From the NCBI RefSeq assembly GCF_009866805.1, contig NZ_SIZW01000041.1:434001-498000 (forward strand): 64,000 nucleotides of DNA, given 5' to 3'. The position numbers were made by a program, and so were the translations under genes. This DNA is from Schauerella aestuarii. GTDB taxonomy: Bacteria > Pseudomonadota > Gammaproteobacteria > Burkholderiales > Burkholderiaceae_B. The notes beneath the pieces were generated by a model. It had not been told where the DNA came from. It searched no databases and was given only the letters and a program-made list of their open reading frames with translations. This document shows positions 19,017 through 27,946 of this stretch, in pieces (positions within the stretch are counted from its first letter, which is position 1; each line of letters opens with the position of its first letter).

Positions 19017-19406
19017 ATGAAAAAAGCGATATTGCTTCTGGCGGCAGGCACTCTGGCACTGAGCGCACTGGGTACGGCCCAAGCAGCGCAAGAATCGAAG
19101 GGCTGCGCGGCAAAAATTCAAAATATCAAAGCCGACCTGGAAAACGCGCGCGCGCACAAAAACCGCGCGCAGATTTCCGGTTTGGAAACGGCCCTGTCGC
19201 GTACCCAGGCCAACTGCACCGACGCGTCCCTGGCCAAGGAGCGCGCCGACGATGTCGCCAAGGCGCAGGACAAGGTTAAAGAGCGCGAACAAGACTTGGC
19301 GGAAGCCCAGGCAAAGAACGACAAAAGCAAGATCCGCAAGGCGACGTCCAAGCTCGATGAGGCCAAAAAAGATCTTGCGCACGCACAAGCGGAAATCGGC
19401 AAGTAA
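19017..19406 (+). CDS. Periplasmic DUF1090 (YqjC-like) protein
   Basis: A 129-residue secreted coiled-coil protein. The signal peptide is cleaved after about residue 23 (LGTAQA/AQES). The mature part has two Cys (KGCAAK and ANCTDAS) that may pair, then a highly charged heptad region rich in Lys/Glu/Ala to the end. This matches DUF1090, of unknown function, small periplasmic proteins often seen under stress. ATG 19017 is the only start with a signal peptide at its front. Convergent with the PhoD-like gene. Confidence 0.85.
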   Translation: MKKAILLLAAGTLALSALGTAQAAQESKGCAAKIQNIKADLENARAHKNRAQISGLETALSRTQANCTDASLAKERADDVAKAQDKVKEREQDLAEAQAKNDKSKIRKATSKLDEAKKDLAHAQAEIGK

Positions 19407-19454
19407 GTCGCTGGCGCGACATTACATCGCCGGCGTTTGGCGATCCGCGCCGCT

Positions 19455-21461
19455 TTACCCCCGTGCCGTATCTGAAACGTCCGCCACCCGTGCGGACGTT
19501 TCTGCATCTTGCGGCATGAACCGGGTGGTGCCGCTGCCTCGCGCATCATGCTGCATGACATCGCGCGGCCGTCCTTGTGCATCCAGCAGCACCTGGCCGA
19601 TGCCTGAGCCATTCCATAACCGCTCGCCAGCCTGGCGGCGGTCCGGCAAGCGGTTGCGAATTTCCAGATGCCGGCGTTTGGTGAGCCAGTTCAACGGCGA
19701 ATGCCGCGCATAAAGCCAACGATTCGCGCGATCCAGCCAGTTCAGGAGTTGGGATGGGAATTCATTCTTGATGCCGCTGCTGGTGATCTGCCAGACATCG
19801 GGACCGCGATCGCGATGACGGATCCGGATGTCGTACATGAACGAATAATGCACGTCGCCCGACAGCACCACGTAATTGCCCGGGGTGCGCGAGTGGCGAA
19901 AGATGTTCATCATCACATTCGCCGCGCCACGATGGGCCATCCAGTTTTCGGCGTCGACCATCAGTGACTGACCTGCCCATGTGAAGACGCGTTGCACGGT
20001 TTCGATGAGCTTTACACCAAACATCGGCGCAGCCGACACGATGACGGCAGAAGGCTCGTCAAGCAAGGCCTGCTGAAGTTCGCACAGCGACTCCCAATCC
20101 ATCAGGCCCGACGGCTGGCTGGGAAGACGCGTACTGCGCCAGCGTTGCGTGCGCGTGTCGAGCACGATCACCTTGGGCTGCGTGGGCAGGACGTACCCCC
20201 ACTTCGAGAACGCCAGCAGATCGCCGATAAGCGCGTCCTGATGTGCGCCGTTCATCCGATTTTCCGAGTCGACGTCCGACGTGAGTGCACGCGCTTTGGC
20301 CCGCAGGCCGACGAACGCGTCGGCGTTGTTGCCCCAGCCCTGGCATAGCGCATAGGCCAGCAAGGCATTGCCCACGATACGGCGCGAGAAGGGATGGCCG
20401 TAAGCTTCCTCTTCCCATCGGGCCGACAGATTCCAGTCGTCGGTAACGTCGTGATCGTCGAAGATCATCAACGTGGGCAAGTGCGCCATCGCGCGCGCCG
20501 CCTGCGGCAGGGTGGCACGAAACCCGGTCAGATCACGTGCTTCTGCGCGATAGGCGTCGCGATGCTCGGCGTCGATCGCCGGCATCGGGACCTCGCCGAT
20601 CAGCGCCCACGGCGTAGGCGACCACACCAGCAGATACATCGCGAGCACTTCAGCAAGCGTGACCAAGTGATTATGTGCGCTCGATGTGGTGAAAATAGGC
20701 TTTTTCACGCCGCCGAAGAAGCGCTCGCGCAGGGCCTCGTTGGCACGAAACGCCGGCAACAGCGACTCGCGTCGATAGTAGGTCGCGGGATGCGCATACA
20801 GTTCCGTGCTGTCGGCTACCGTCGCACCCTCGAGGGTTTCGCCGTACAGCCCGAGCCGCGCGATCAGGGCGTGGACGGCGGCCAGCATCGGGCCCGCGAC
20901 GTCGTCGGCGTACACCTGATCGCCGCACAGCATGAGCATCGACGGCCGGCTCGTCGGCTGGCCGATGCAGGCTTGCACCAGCGCATCGGCGCGCGCCATG
21001 CCGTCGTCGGCGCAATGGTGCGGCTTGCGGCAGGAGCCAAAGAGAATGTTGTCTGCGCGGGCACGCAAGACGAAGGTGGGGCAGGAGGCCCAACCGTGGA
21101 CCAGGTGCGGTGCCCAGTCCGCAATGCCGGTGGTGTCGTTCCCCGCGGTCGCGTGCAAACGCAGGTCGTAATCGATCTCGGTGTCGACCGGCAAGGGGTC
21201 GTCCAGCGTGACGTCGATGAAATGCAAGAACGCATGCGTGCCGACCGGCAATATGCGCAGCATCCGGTCGTCCAGTTCAATACTTTTCACTTGGCGGTCT
21301 GCTGCCGCGGTGTGACTCAGTTGGAGGGTGATGGATAGCGGGCGGCTTCCTACCAGCCATAACAACACACGGCCGGGCTCAAGCCGCCGAAGCAGGGGGC
21401 CGGCAAGCACGGGAGGCAGATCGACAGGGGATCCAGCAGGGGTGGGAACGCGCGTTGACAT
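19455..21461 (-). CDS. PhoD-like metallophosphatase family protein
   Basis: A 668-residue protein of the PhoD-like alkaline phosphatase/phosphodiesterase family. Metal-site motifs: FGSCRKPHH (about 145), MLCGDQVYADDVAGP (about 165-180), MIFDDHDVTDDWNLS (about 340) and, near the end, VVLSGDVHYSF. N-terminal beta-sandwich residues 1-135 precede the catalytic domain. No signal peptide or Tat motif is visible, unlike secreted PhoD, so a cytosolic role is implied. Some relatives are annotated only as PhoD-like; the substrate is unknown. Lone gene, convergent with the DUF1090 gene. Confidence 0.85.
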   Translation of the reverse strand: MSTRVPTPAGSPVDLPPVLAGPLLRRLEPGRVLLWLVGSRPLSITLQLSHTAAADRQVKSIELDDRMLRILPVGTHAFLHFIDVTLDDPLPVDTEIDYDLRLHATAGNDTTGIADWAPHLVHGWASCPTFVLRARADNILFGSCRKPHHCADDGMARADALVQACIGQPTSRPSMLMLCGDQVYADDVAGPMLAAVHALIARLGLYGETLEGATVADSTELYAHPATYYRRESLLPAFRANEALRERFFGGVKKPIFTTSSAHNHLVTLAEVLAMYLLVWSPTPWALIGEVPMPAIDAEHRDAYRAEARDLTGFRATLPQAARAMAHLPTLMIFDDHDVTDDWNLSARWEEEAYGHPFSRRIVGNALLAYALCQGWGNNADAFVGLRAKARALTSDVDSENRMNGAHQDALIGDLLAFSKWGYVLPTQPKVIVLDTRTQRWRSTRLPSQPSGLMDWESLCELQQALLDEPSAVIVSAAPMFGVKLIETVQRVFTWAGQSLMVDAENWMAHRGAANVMMNIFRHSRTPGNYVVLSGDVHYSFMYDIRIRHRDRGPDVWQITSSGIKNEFPSQLLNWLDRANRWLYARHSPLNWLTKRRHLEIRNRLPDRRQAGERLWNGSGIGQVLLDAQGRPRDVMQHDARGSGTTRFMPQDAETSARVADVSDTARG

Positions 21462-21791
21462 GGCGCCAAGCGTAGCAAAAACAGGGCCTTCAAATGAGGA
21501 GGATCATCTATGACAAGTCATGTCGCAGAGGGTGGGATTGGTCGGCACGCGTTTCATGATCAATCCCTCGGCGGGGATGTTTTTGGTGCTTAGAAAAGAT
21601 TCTGTTATTTCGTGACCGATATCGACAAAATGCGCCAGCACACCCATTTTCAGATGTTGTAACTCGTTGATTTTGTGCGACAACGTTCTCGCGTCTTCAC
21701 ATTTCGACGTTCGCCCTGCGTATTGCCGTTCTCGTTACAGCGCGTCCATACTCCCTGCAGAAAATCAAAACGGCAGGTAGAGGAGAGGACG
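21462..21791. other. 330-bp divergent region
   Basis: Between the PhoD-like gene and the penicillin-acylase gene. It contains a 12-bp palindrome ATGACAAGTCAT (21510-21521) and the 27-codon ORF described separately. No repeat or terminator seen. Confidence 0.5.
21510..21593 (+). CDS. Candidate 27-residue small ORF with strong ribosome binding site
   Basis: ATG preceded by a full AGGAGG at seven bases' distance; the product begins MTSHVAEGGIGRHAFHDQ and ends at a TAG. It lies about 200 bases upstream of the penicillin-acylase gene on the same strand and may be a leader. No family recognised. The start codon lies in the palindrome ATGACAAGTCAT. Only the ribosome binding site supports it, so this is low confidence. 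Confidence 0.3.
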   Translation: MTSHVAEGGIGRHAFHDQSLGGDVFGA

Positions 21792-24275
21792 ATGGACAAG
21801 GCAGGAGTTGGGCTGCGCGCGATCGGTGCAGCGAGTCTGGTGGCGATGCTTGCGGGTTGCGCCGGCATGGCGCAGAACGAGGCTGATCGACTGAATGTTG
21901 CTGGGCTGACGCAACCGGTGAAGATCGTGCGCGACAAGGCAGGTGTATCGCATATCTACGCGCAAAACACGCACGATTTGTTCTTTGCGCAAGGGTTCAG
22001 CGCGGCGCGCGATCGGCTTTGGCAACTGGATCAATGGCGTCGCCAGGGCGAGGGCAAGATGGCCGAGCAATTCGGCCCACGCTTCATCGCTCAGGACCGT
22101 GCCGCCCGCATGTTCCTGTATCGCGGCGATCTCGAAAAGGAATACGCCAGCTATCACCCCGAGGCCAAGCAGATCCTGGAAGCCTTCGCTGCGGGGATCA
22201 ACGCTTACGTGGATGAGGCCCGCGCCGATCCGGCGAAGCTGCCGCCCGAGTTTCGGATGACGGGCACGCAGCCCGGCTACTGGAGCCCGCAGACGTCGCT
22301 GATCCGCATCTACGGCATTACGCGCAACGTGAAAGACGAGGTGCAACTGGCCGAACAGATCGCCGCTGTGGGTACCGCTCGCGCAACCGCGCTCAATGTG
22401 TTCGAGCCGCCGATTACGCCGCAGGTGCCGGCGGGCCTGGATCTCACCCAGTTCAATACGGGACTTCTCGCCAACTACATGCTCGCGCGCGATGGGCAGA
22501 AGTTCAAGGCGGAGGACTTCCCACGCAGCCCGTTGACGTTGGCTGAACGCGAAACGCTCGCCAAGAACCTTTCCGATGCGCGCATGGCCGTGGCTGACAT
22601 GGGCCAGAATCCTTATGCGCCGCGCTACGAAAGCAACAACTGGACGGTCTCGGGCAGCCGCACGGCGACCGGAAAACCGTTGCTGGCAAACGACCCGCAT
22701 CGCTCGATCAGCATGCCGTCGTTGCGTTATATGGTGCACTTGAATGCGCCAGGCTGGAACGTGATCGGTGCGGGGGAACCGGCCTTGCCTGGCGTATCCA
22801 TCGGCCACAACGATCGCGTGGCGTTCGGCCTGACCATCTTTGCATTCGGCGACGAAGAAGATCTCTACGTGTACGACACGCGTCCCGGTGCACCTGATGA
22901 GTATCGCTACGGTAACGGCTGGGAGCGCATGAACACGGTCAATGAGACGATCGCAGTGCGCGGTGAAGCCAACCGCAACGCCCCGATCAAATTCACGCGC
23001 CACGGTCCGGTGATCCACGAGGATCCGATCAATCACAAGGCCTATGCCATCCGCGCGGCATATCTTGAGTTTCCAGGCACGGCCGCGTATCTGGCGAGTT
23101 TGCGTTTGAATCAGGCGCAGGACTGGAATGAATTCGTGGCCGGCATGAACCGCCATTACACGCCCGGCGAAAATATGGTGTACGCCGACGTCGATGGCAA
23201 TATCGGCTGGTTCGGCGGCGCCTTGGCGCCGGTGCGGCCGCAGACCGATTGGTCGGGCATGCTGCCGGTGCCGGGCGATGGCCGCTACGAGTGGAACGGG
23301 TTGATCCAGGGTGACGCCTTGCCGCGGATCTTCAATCCGCAGCAAGGCTATATCGCGACGGCGAACGCATACAACCTGCCGCCGGGATATGTGCACCGCG
23401 ATGTGTCGGGGCGCACCTGGGCCGAGCCGTTCCGTCAGCAGCGGATCGACGAAGTGCTGAGCGGCAAGAGTGGCTTTACGTTGGAAGACATGAAGGCGCT
23501 GCAGTACGACGATGTGTCGCTGCCGGCACGTGAGATGGTGGGCTACGCCAAGCAGCTGAACTCGGTGCAGCCGTTGGCGGGCGAAGGCATTCGCCAGCTG
23601 CGCAACTGGAACGCGACGATGGCCACGGACTCCACTGCGGCCACGATCTATTCGTACTGGATGCCCGAGGTGGTGCAGCGCGTGACCGAAGTGGCCGTGC
23701 CCGCGAACGCGCGCAAGCAGTTCGGCAAGCTGCAGACGCGGCAAGTGCTGGACATGCTGAAACGGCCGGGCCCCGCGTTCGGCGCCGATCCGGTCGCAGG
23801 CCGCAATGCGCTGCTGTTGCAGGCGCTGGATGCCGGCATGCAAAAGCTCGTGGCCAGCCGTGGCAACGATGCCAAGAACTGGGCGTGGGGCAGTCTGCAC
23901 CACATCAAGTTCGATCATGCCTTGGCGCCGTTCATGCCTGAAGATCAACGCGCGAAGTACGCCACCGAGCGGTATCCGGTCAGCGGCGACAACGACACCG
24001 TGCATCGCGGGACCTACCGCGCTTCCGACTTCCGCCAGATCAGCGGCGCGTCCTTCCGGCAAGTGATCGACGTCTCGAACTGGGATCGCTCGATGGTGCA
24101 GAACACGCCGGGGCAGTCGGCCGATCCGACGAGCCCGTTCTATCAGAACTTGTTGAAGGGTTGGGCGACCGGCGAATATTCGCCGATGCCGTTCAGCGCG
24201 CAAGCGGTCGAGCGTGAAAAGCACGATACGCTGACATTGCAGCCTTCAGGCGCGCGGGCACCCGTGGCGCGATAA
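21792..24275 (+). CDS. Penicillin acylase family N-terminal-nucleophile hydrolase, lipoprotein
   Basis: An 827-residue protein with lipobox LAGC (Cys23). The alpha chain runs to about 280, and the new N-terminal nucleophile is Ser281 in YESNNWTVSG, where the precursor is expected to cut itself. The family reaction is amide hydrolysis of penicillins, cephalosporins or acyl-homoserine lactones (PvdQ/QuiP-like). The later SRGNDAKNWAWGSLHHIKFDHAL block is conserved in the family. The start at 21792 has GGAGAG upstream. A lipid anchor is unusual since classical members are soluble periplasmic heterodimers. Quorum-signal or peptide degradation is possible; substrate unproven. Confidence 0.9.
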   Translation: MDKAGVGLRAIGAASLVAMLAGCAGMAQNEADRLNVAGLTQPVKIVRDKAGVSHIYAQNTHDLFFAQGFSAARDRLWQLDQWRRQGEGKMAEQFGPRFIAQDRAARMFLYRGDLEKEYASYHPEAKQILEAFAAGINAYVDEARADPAKLPPEFRMTGTQPGYWSPQTSLIRIYGITRNVKDEVQLAEQIAAVGTARATALNVFEPPITPQVPAGLDLTQFNTGLLANYMLARDGQKFKAEDFPRSPLTLAERETLAKNLSDARMAVADMGQNPYAPRYESNNWTVSGSRTATGKPLLANDPHRSISMPSLRYMVHLNAPGWNVIGAGEPALPGVSIGHNDRVAFGLTIFAFGDEEDLYVYDTRPGAPDEYRYGNGWERMNTVNETIAVRGEANRNAPIKFTRHGPVIHEDPINHKAYAIRAAYLEFPGTAAYLASLRLNQAQDWNEFVAGMNRHYTPGENMVYADVDGNIGWFGGALAPVRPQTDWSGMLPVPGDGRYEWNGLIQGDALPRIFNPQQGYIATANAYNLPPGYVHRDVSGRTWAEPFRQQRIDEVLSGKSGFTLEDMKALQYDDVSLPAREMVGYAKQLNSVQPLAGEGIRQLRNWNATMATDSTAATIYSYWMPEVVQRVTEVAVPANARKQFGKLQTRQVLDMLKRPGPAFGADPVAGRNALLLQALDAGMQKLVASRGNDAKNWAWGSLHHIKFDHALAPFMPEDQRAKYATERYPVSGDNDTVHRGTYRASDFRQISGASFRQVIDVSNWDRSMVQNTPGQSADPTSPFYQNLLKGWATGEYSPMPFSAQAVEREKHDTLTLQPSGARAPVAR

Positions 24276-24343
24276 GGGGATGTGCAAGGCGAGTGCGGTA
24301 AACGGAAGACATTGCCGCACTTGATGATTGCAAGACAATAAGC

Positions 24344-24372
24344 TGGGGCGCCAATCGGCGCCCCATTTTTTT
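24344..24372 (+). terminator. Strong terminator after the acylase gene
   Basis: Perfect 8-bp stem GGGGCGCC (24345-24352)/GGCGCCCC (24357-24364), loop AATC, followed by A and seven T. An outer T-A pair extends the stem. Confidence 0.9.
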
Positions 24373-24377
24373 CATAT

Positions 24378-24542
24378 CTATCGGCTACCCGACTCGGCAT
24401 GGGCGGCATCGAAAAAGTAGTCCTTCCACGATCCGGCTTTATTGCTCAGTACGCCAAGCTCCTGCAACTTCGTGGCGTACACGAATGTTTGCTGCGGCGT
24501 AATGGTGCGGTCGGCCTCGCAAAAGACCGATTCGTCAGATGC
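24378..24542 (-). pseudogene. C-terminal remnant of an NMT1/SsuA-like ABC substrate-binding protein
   Basis: An uninterrupted 54-codon minus-strand frame bounded upstream by an in-frame TAA (24543-24545) and ending in TAG (24378-24380), with no start codon. It encodes TPQQTFVYATKLQELGVLS, then SWKDYFFDAAHAESGSR. The pattern (hydrophobic YA..L.ELG, then SWKD.FF...H...GS at the very C-terminus) matches nitrate/sulfonate/taurine-type periplasmic receptors. The rest of the gene is gone. It lies just downstream of the ThDP enzyme on the same strand, so a deletion probably joined that gene to the tail of a former transporter gene. Confidence 0.55.
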
Positions 24543-24588
24543 TTATAACCGCTGCGCCAATAACGACGATTGCCACGGCGATCGACCG

Positions 24589-26286
24589 CTACGCGCGCTT
24601 GATATTGGGTGCCGCGAGGCCTTCGATCATCACGTTGATGCAGGCTGGCTTGCCACTGGCCTGGGCATCGAGCACGGCTTGCGCCATGTCGTGCGGCGCA
24701 GTCACGAATGCGCCGAAGCCACCGAACGCGGTGGCAACCTGATCGTAGCGGGTAGGCAGCAATTCGCAGCCGATGGTGCGGTCTTGTCCGTAATCGCGCA
24801 CCTGGATCTGGTACTCGGCATTCCAGCGCGCATCGTTGCCGACCACTGCCACGAAGGGCAGGTCGTAGCGTACGGCGGTGTCGAACTCGGCCGAATGGAA
24901 GCCGAACGTGCCGTCGCCCAGCACCGCCACCACTGGTGCCTCCGGGACGGCTACGCGTGCCGCCGCGGCAAATGGCAGTGCCGCGCCGATGGATCCGGCG
25001 ATGCCATTGATCACCCGGTGTGGCGCCGATAGACACGCTTGCGCCCACTGTCCGATTTCGCCGCCGTCGACCACCAGGACGCTATCGGGGTGACTATCGA
25101 GCAAGGCCTGCAGTGGACGGCAAGCGGCAACGGGATGCAGCCGCTCTTCATGCGGTGAGGTCGCGTCGTCCCAGGCTGCAGGGCGAAATGCGATCGCAGC
25201 GCGAACGTCGTGGCGCCAGGACGAAGGTTTGGTGCCATGGACATGGTCAGCTGGCTCTGAAGACGATGTGGCAGGCGCCTTGGCAAGGCGCGCGCGATCT
25301 TCAGTGGCGGTGAGCAATGCCGCGATGGCCGATGCTGCATCGGCCGAGGCGGCATGCGTGAGGCGATCGCCGAACGCGTTTTGCGTACGTTCGAGTTCGT
25401 GGCGGTCGGCGTCGATCTGCATCACGACGGCCGCGCCATTGAAGGCAGGCGTTTGCCCGAATTTGAGGGTGAAGTCCAAACGTTTGCCGAGCAGCAGGAT
25501 GCAATCGCTTTGCGCCAGCATCTCGCTGAAGGCACCGAGGCTGGGATCGCCGATGCCGCGCGGACTTTCCATGCCGACGACCGGCACGCCGAGCGCATGC
25601 TCGAGCGCTGCCGCCTGGCCGCGGGCCGTGCGCGTCATCGAGGCTGGGCCGGTCAAGATCAGCGGCCGGGCGGCTGCGCGCAAACGCGCGACGATGGCTT
25701 GGGCAGATGCGGGGTCGAGCGCCAATGGATGAGGTTCGAACGCGGCCGCAGCATGCGGCGTCAGGGCCGACACGTGTGCTTCCAGCACATCGGTGGGTAA
25801 GCTCACATGCACCGGTCCGGGGCGTCCGGATCGGGCCACGACGATGGCGCGCGCGATGTCCTGCGACAGCGCCTCGGCCGATTGCGCCGTCCATGAGGCT
25901 TTGGTGAGCGGGGCGGCCAGATCGGCCTGGCGCATTTCCTGAAACGCGCCCATGCCCAGTTGCGTGAGCGGTGCGTGGCCCGATAGCAGCACCACGGGCG
26001 ACTCGGCCTGCGATGCGGTGTAGAGCGCCGCGATCGCATTGGCGTGGCCTGGGCCGCCCGTCACGAGCGCGATACCGACTTTGCCGGTAATGCGGGCGTA
26101 GGCGTCGGCCATGTGCACCGTGGCGGCCTCGTGACGGGTGTGGATCAGGCGAATGCCCGACTGCACGCACGCATCGAAGATCGGCATGATGTGATTGCCC
26201 GACAGCGTGAAAAGAGTATCTACGCCAGCGTCGGACAGCGTGCGGATCAGCGCGTCTGCGCCGCGGTAGGGGACTGCAGGGGGCAT
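24589..26286 (-). CDS. Thiamine-diphosphate enzyme, acetolactate-synthase-like
   Basis: A 565-residue three-domain ThDP enzyme. The cofactor-activating Glu is in HTRHEAATVHMADAYARITGK (about 45-65), and the ThDP/Mg2+ motif is GDGTFGFHSAEFDTAVRYD...VVGND (about 465-495). A middle nucleotide-fold domain is present. No regulatory-subunit gene is adjacent, so a catabolic 2-oxo-acid decarboxylase, oxalyl-CoA-decarboxylase-like or benzaldehyde-lyase-like role is as likely as acetolactate synthesis. Start chosen at ATG 26286 with GGAG seven bases before; a TTG frame from 26355 lacks this. Follows mobA by 87 bases. Confidence 0.85.
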   Translation of the reverse strand: MPPAVPYRGADALIRTLSDAGVDTLFTLSGNHIMPIFDACVQSGIRLIHTRHEAATVHMADAYARITGKVGIALVTGGPGHANAIAALYTASQAESPVVLLSGHAPLTQLGMGAFQEMRQADLAAPLTKASWTAQSAEALSQDIARAIVVARSGRPGPVHVSLPTDVLEAHVSALTPHAAAAFEPHPLALDPASAQAIVARLRAAARPLILTGPASMTRTARGQAAALEHALGVPVVGMESPRGIGDPSLGAFSEMLAQSDCILLLGKRLDFTLKFGQTPAFNGAAVVMQIDADRHELERTQNAFGDRLTHAASADAASAIAALLTATEDRARLAKAPATSSSEPADHVHGTKPSSWRHDVRAAIAFRPAAWDDATSPHEERLHPVAACRPLQALLDSHPDSVLVVDGGEIGQWAQACLSAPHRVINGIAGSIGAALPFAAAARVAVPEAPVVAVLGDGTFGFHSAEFDTAVRYDLPFVAVVGNDARWNAEYQIQVRDYGQDRTIGCELLPTRYDQVATAFGGFGAFVTAPHDMAQAVLDAQASGKPACINVMIEGLAAPNIKRA

Positions 26287-26373
26287 GTCGGTCTCCGGAT
26301 TCTCGTTCTTATGGTCGTCGTCTGCCATCATCGCTGAGTCCACGTCGGCTGCCAAGCCGGTAAGCCGCGCGCG

Positions 26374-27009
26374 TCAGGGCAGGAGTGAGGCGGGAGGCGT
26401 TGCCGCGACTGCGCCAGCGCCGCGCGCGGCAGCCAGATCGTCGGGCGTGTTGATGTTGGCGAATGCCTGCGCCGCTTCGGGTTCGTCGAAGGGCACGGCA
26501 ATCATGCCGATGGCGTTTTGCCAAAGGCCGACTTTGCGATCGCCGGCATCGAGAAAGGCAGTCAGGGCGGGGAGCAGGTCGCGCTTGAGCACCATGCAAG
26601 TGGCCTGGCGGCGTCCATCGGCAACGGCAAAGGCGCCTGGTCTGTCGGTGGCGAGCGCCGCCGCGAGCAACCGATCGACCAGATCGAGCGGAATATATGG
26701 GGCGTCGCAGGGGGTGGCGGCAAGCCAGGGCGTCTTGCAGGCGGCCAACCCGGCGGCCAGGCCCGCCAGCGGGCCCGCATACGTGCCCCAGCGGGCATCG
26801 TCGGCATACACCGGTCCGAAAGCACTATAGACGTCGTGGTGACGATTGGCGCTGACGATCAAGTTATCGACCTGGCGTTGCAGGCGTGCCGCAACGTGGG
26901 CGGCAATCGTTCGATCGCCCAGCATCAGCAAACCCTTGTCCGCGCTATCCATTCGTGCGCCTTGACCGCCCGCGAGCAGCAGGCCGGTGACCGGCGGACG
27001 AGGAATCAT
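26374..27009 (-). CDS. mobA: Molybdenum cofactor guanylyltransferase
   Basis: A 211-codon cytosolic enzyme that transfers GMP from GTP to Mo-molybdopterin for DMSO-reductase-type enzymes. The nucleotide-binding opening TGLLLAGGQGARMDSADKGLL (about 8-27) is diagnostic; the usual RMG is RMD here. TPCDAPYIPLDLV (about 95) and CMVLKRDLLPAL also match. The ATG at 27009 overlaps the stop of the FxLYD gene (ATGA), so they are coupled. No molybdoenzyme gene lies in the window. Confidence 0.9.
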   Translation of the reverse strand: MIPRPPVTGLLLAGGQGARMDSADKGLLMLGDRTIAAHVAARLQRQVDNLIVSANRHHDVYSAFGPVYADDARWGTYAGPLAGLAAGLAACKTPWLAATPCDAPYIPLDLVDRLLAAALATDRPGAFAVADGRRQATCMVLKRDLLPALTAFLDAGDRKVGLWQNAIGMIAVPFDEPEAAQAFANINTPDDLAAARGAGAVAATPPASLLP

Positions 27010-27338
27010 TTGGCGACTACGTCCATGGCCGAGAAACGGGAGAACGGTGTCGACGTCTCGGCTTTCACATTCCACACCGCGCCGGGCGCCAATTGCGAGG
27101 TGCTGTCGGTGGTGCTGCCCACTTCCTTGTTCTGCTCGTCATAGAGTTTGAAGGTGACGGAAAGCGCATCGATCAGCCGATCCGACACGTTCGTGACGTT
27201 GCCGGTGATGGTGGTGACCCCGGAGGTCATATCGCGATTGGCGGCAAGGCCGGAAACGTTCACGCCGCGTGCGAGCGTTTGCGCCAGCGAGATCTGGCAG
27301 GCGAGGGCAACGACGGCAAAGGCAAGCAGTTTTTTCAT
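27006..27338 (-). CDS. Secreted FxLYD-domain protein
   Basis: A 110-residue exported protein. The signal peptide is MKKLLAFAVVALACQISLA, followed by an immunoglobulin-like beta domain with the FxLYD pattern (VTFKLYDEQNKEVGSTTDSTSQLAPGAVWN, about 60-90). Such domains are found in small periplasmic or surface proteins of unknown function. Overlaps mobA by four bases, first gene of a probable FxLYD-mobA-ThDP operon whose members look functionally unrelated. Confidence 0.8.
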   Translation of the reverse strand: MKKLLAFAVVALACQISLAQTLARGVNVSGLAANRDMTSGVTTITGNVTNVSDRLIDALSVTFKLYDEQNKEVGSTTDSTSQLAPGAVWNVKAETSTPFSRFSAMDVVAK

Positions 27339-27640
27339 GACGAAGTCTCCAACGTGCCGAAGCGCCCAGGAGTCAGGGCGGTGGCGTCAGGCAGCACGAT
27401 AGAGGGGCGGGGTGAAGTCTGCAATGTCTGCGCCCAGTCACGTTGTATCCAGCTGTCACGTTTTTGTCCCGATTCGGCTTTTGAGCAGGGTGACGCGGAC
27501 GAGAATGACGAGCGGATAACGTCCAGCGCTGCTTCTCGAATGATTACTCGGTAGAACGCCACGTCGCCGATCACGCAGGGCGAGCGAATCTCGAAACCGG
27601 AGAATAAGTTTGACTTACAATATCGTAGTAACGTTTATGT
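27339..27640. other. 302-bp divergent region
   Basis: Between the FxLYD gene and brnT. A TTGACT at 27610 and TACAAT at 27616 are the only promoter-like hexamers; a short inverted repeat TTAC..GTAA covers 27615-27631. Nothing else seen. Confidence 0.45.
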
Positions 27641-27946
27641 ATGCTGACGCGATTTGAGTGGGATGCTGCCAAAGCGGTCCTCAACTTGCGAAAACACGGC
27701 GTGAGCTTTGAGTTGGCAATGCGGGTTTTTGCAGATCCGTTCGCGCTGACCGGCCCGGACCGTGTGGTTGGTCGAGAGCAGCGCTGGCAGACGCTGGGCC
27801 TCGTAGAAAACCATCTTCTGCTGCTTGCAGCGCACACGGTGTACGAAGTGAATGAAGACGGCGTTGCGATTGAGGTCATCCGGTTGATCTCAGCCCGGGC
27901 AGCCGATCGAAAGGAAAGGCGACGATATGAGCAGGAAAACCGTTAA
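27641..27946 (+). CDS. brnT: BrnT-type toxin (RNase-fold)
   Basis: A 101-residue toxin of the type II BrnT/BrnA system. It has a RelE-like RNase fold that cleaves RNA and stops translation. The start matches the family closely: FEWDAAKAVLNLRKHGVSFELAMRVFADP (about 5-33), and the end RLISARAADRKERRRYEQ (about 80-97) carries the catalytic Arg cluster. Overlaps brnA by 20 bases in the canonical toxin-first order. The pair is expected to be repressed by BrnA binding at the region around 27610-27640. Confidence 0.92.
   Translation: MLTRFEWDAAKAVLNLRKHGVSFELAMRVFADPFALTGPDRVVGREQRWQTLGLVENHLLLLAAHTVYEVNEDGVAIEVIRLISARAADRKERRRYEQENR

Noticed and set aside
21765-24224. Long minus-strand frame (819 codons) antisense to the acylase gene
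   Set aside because: It is the complementary reading of a high-G+C gene; composition is His/Arg/Gln-rich and no family is recognised, while the plus strand has a full enzyme.
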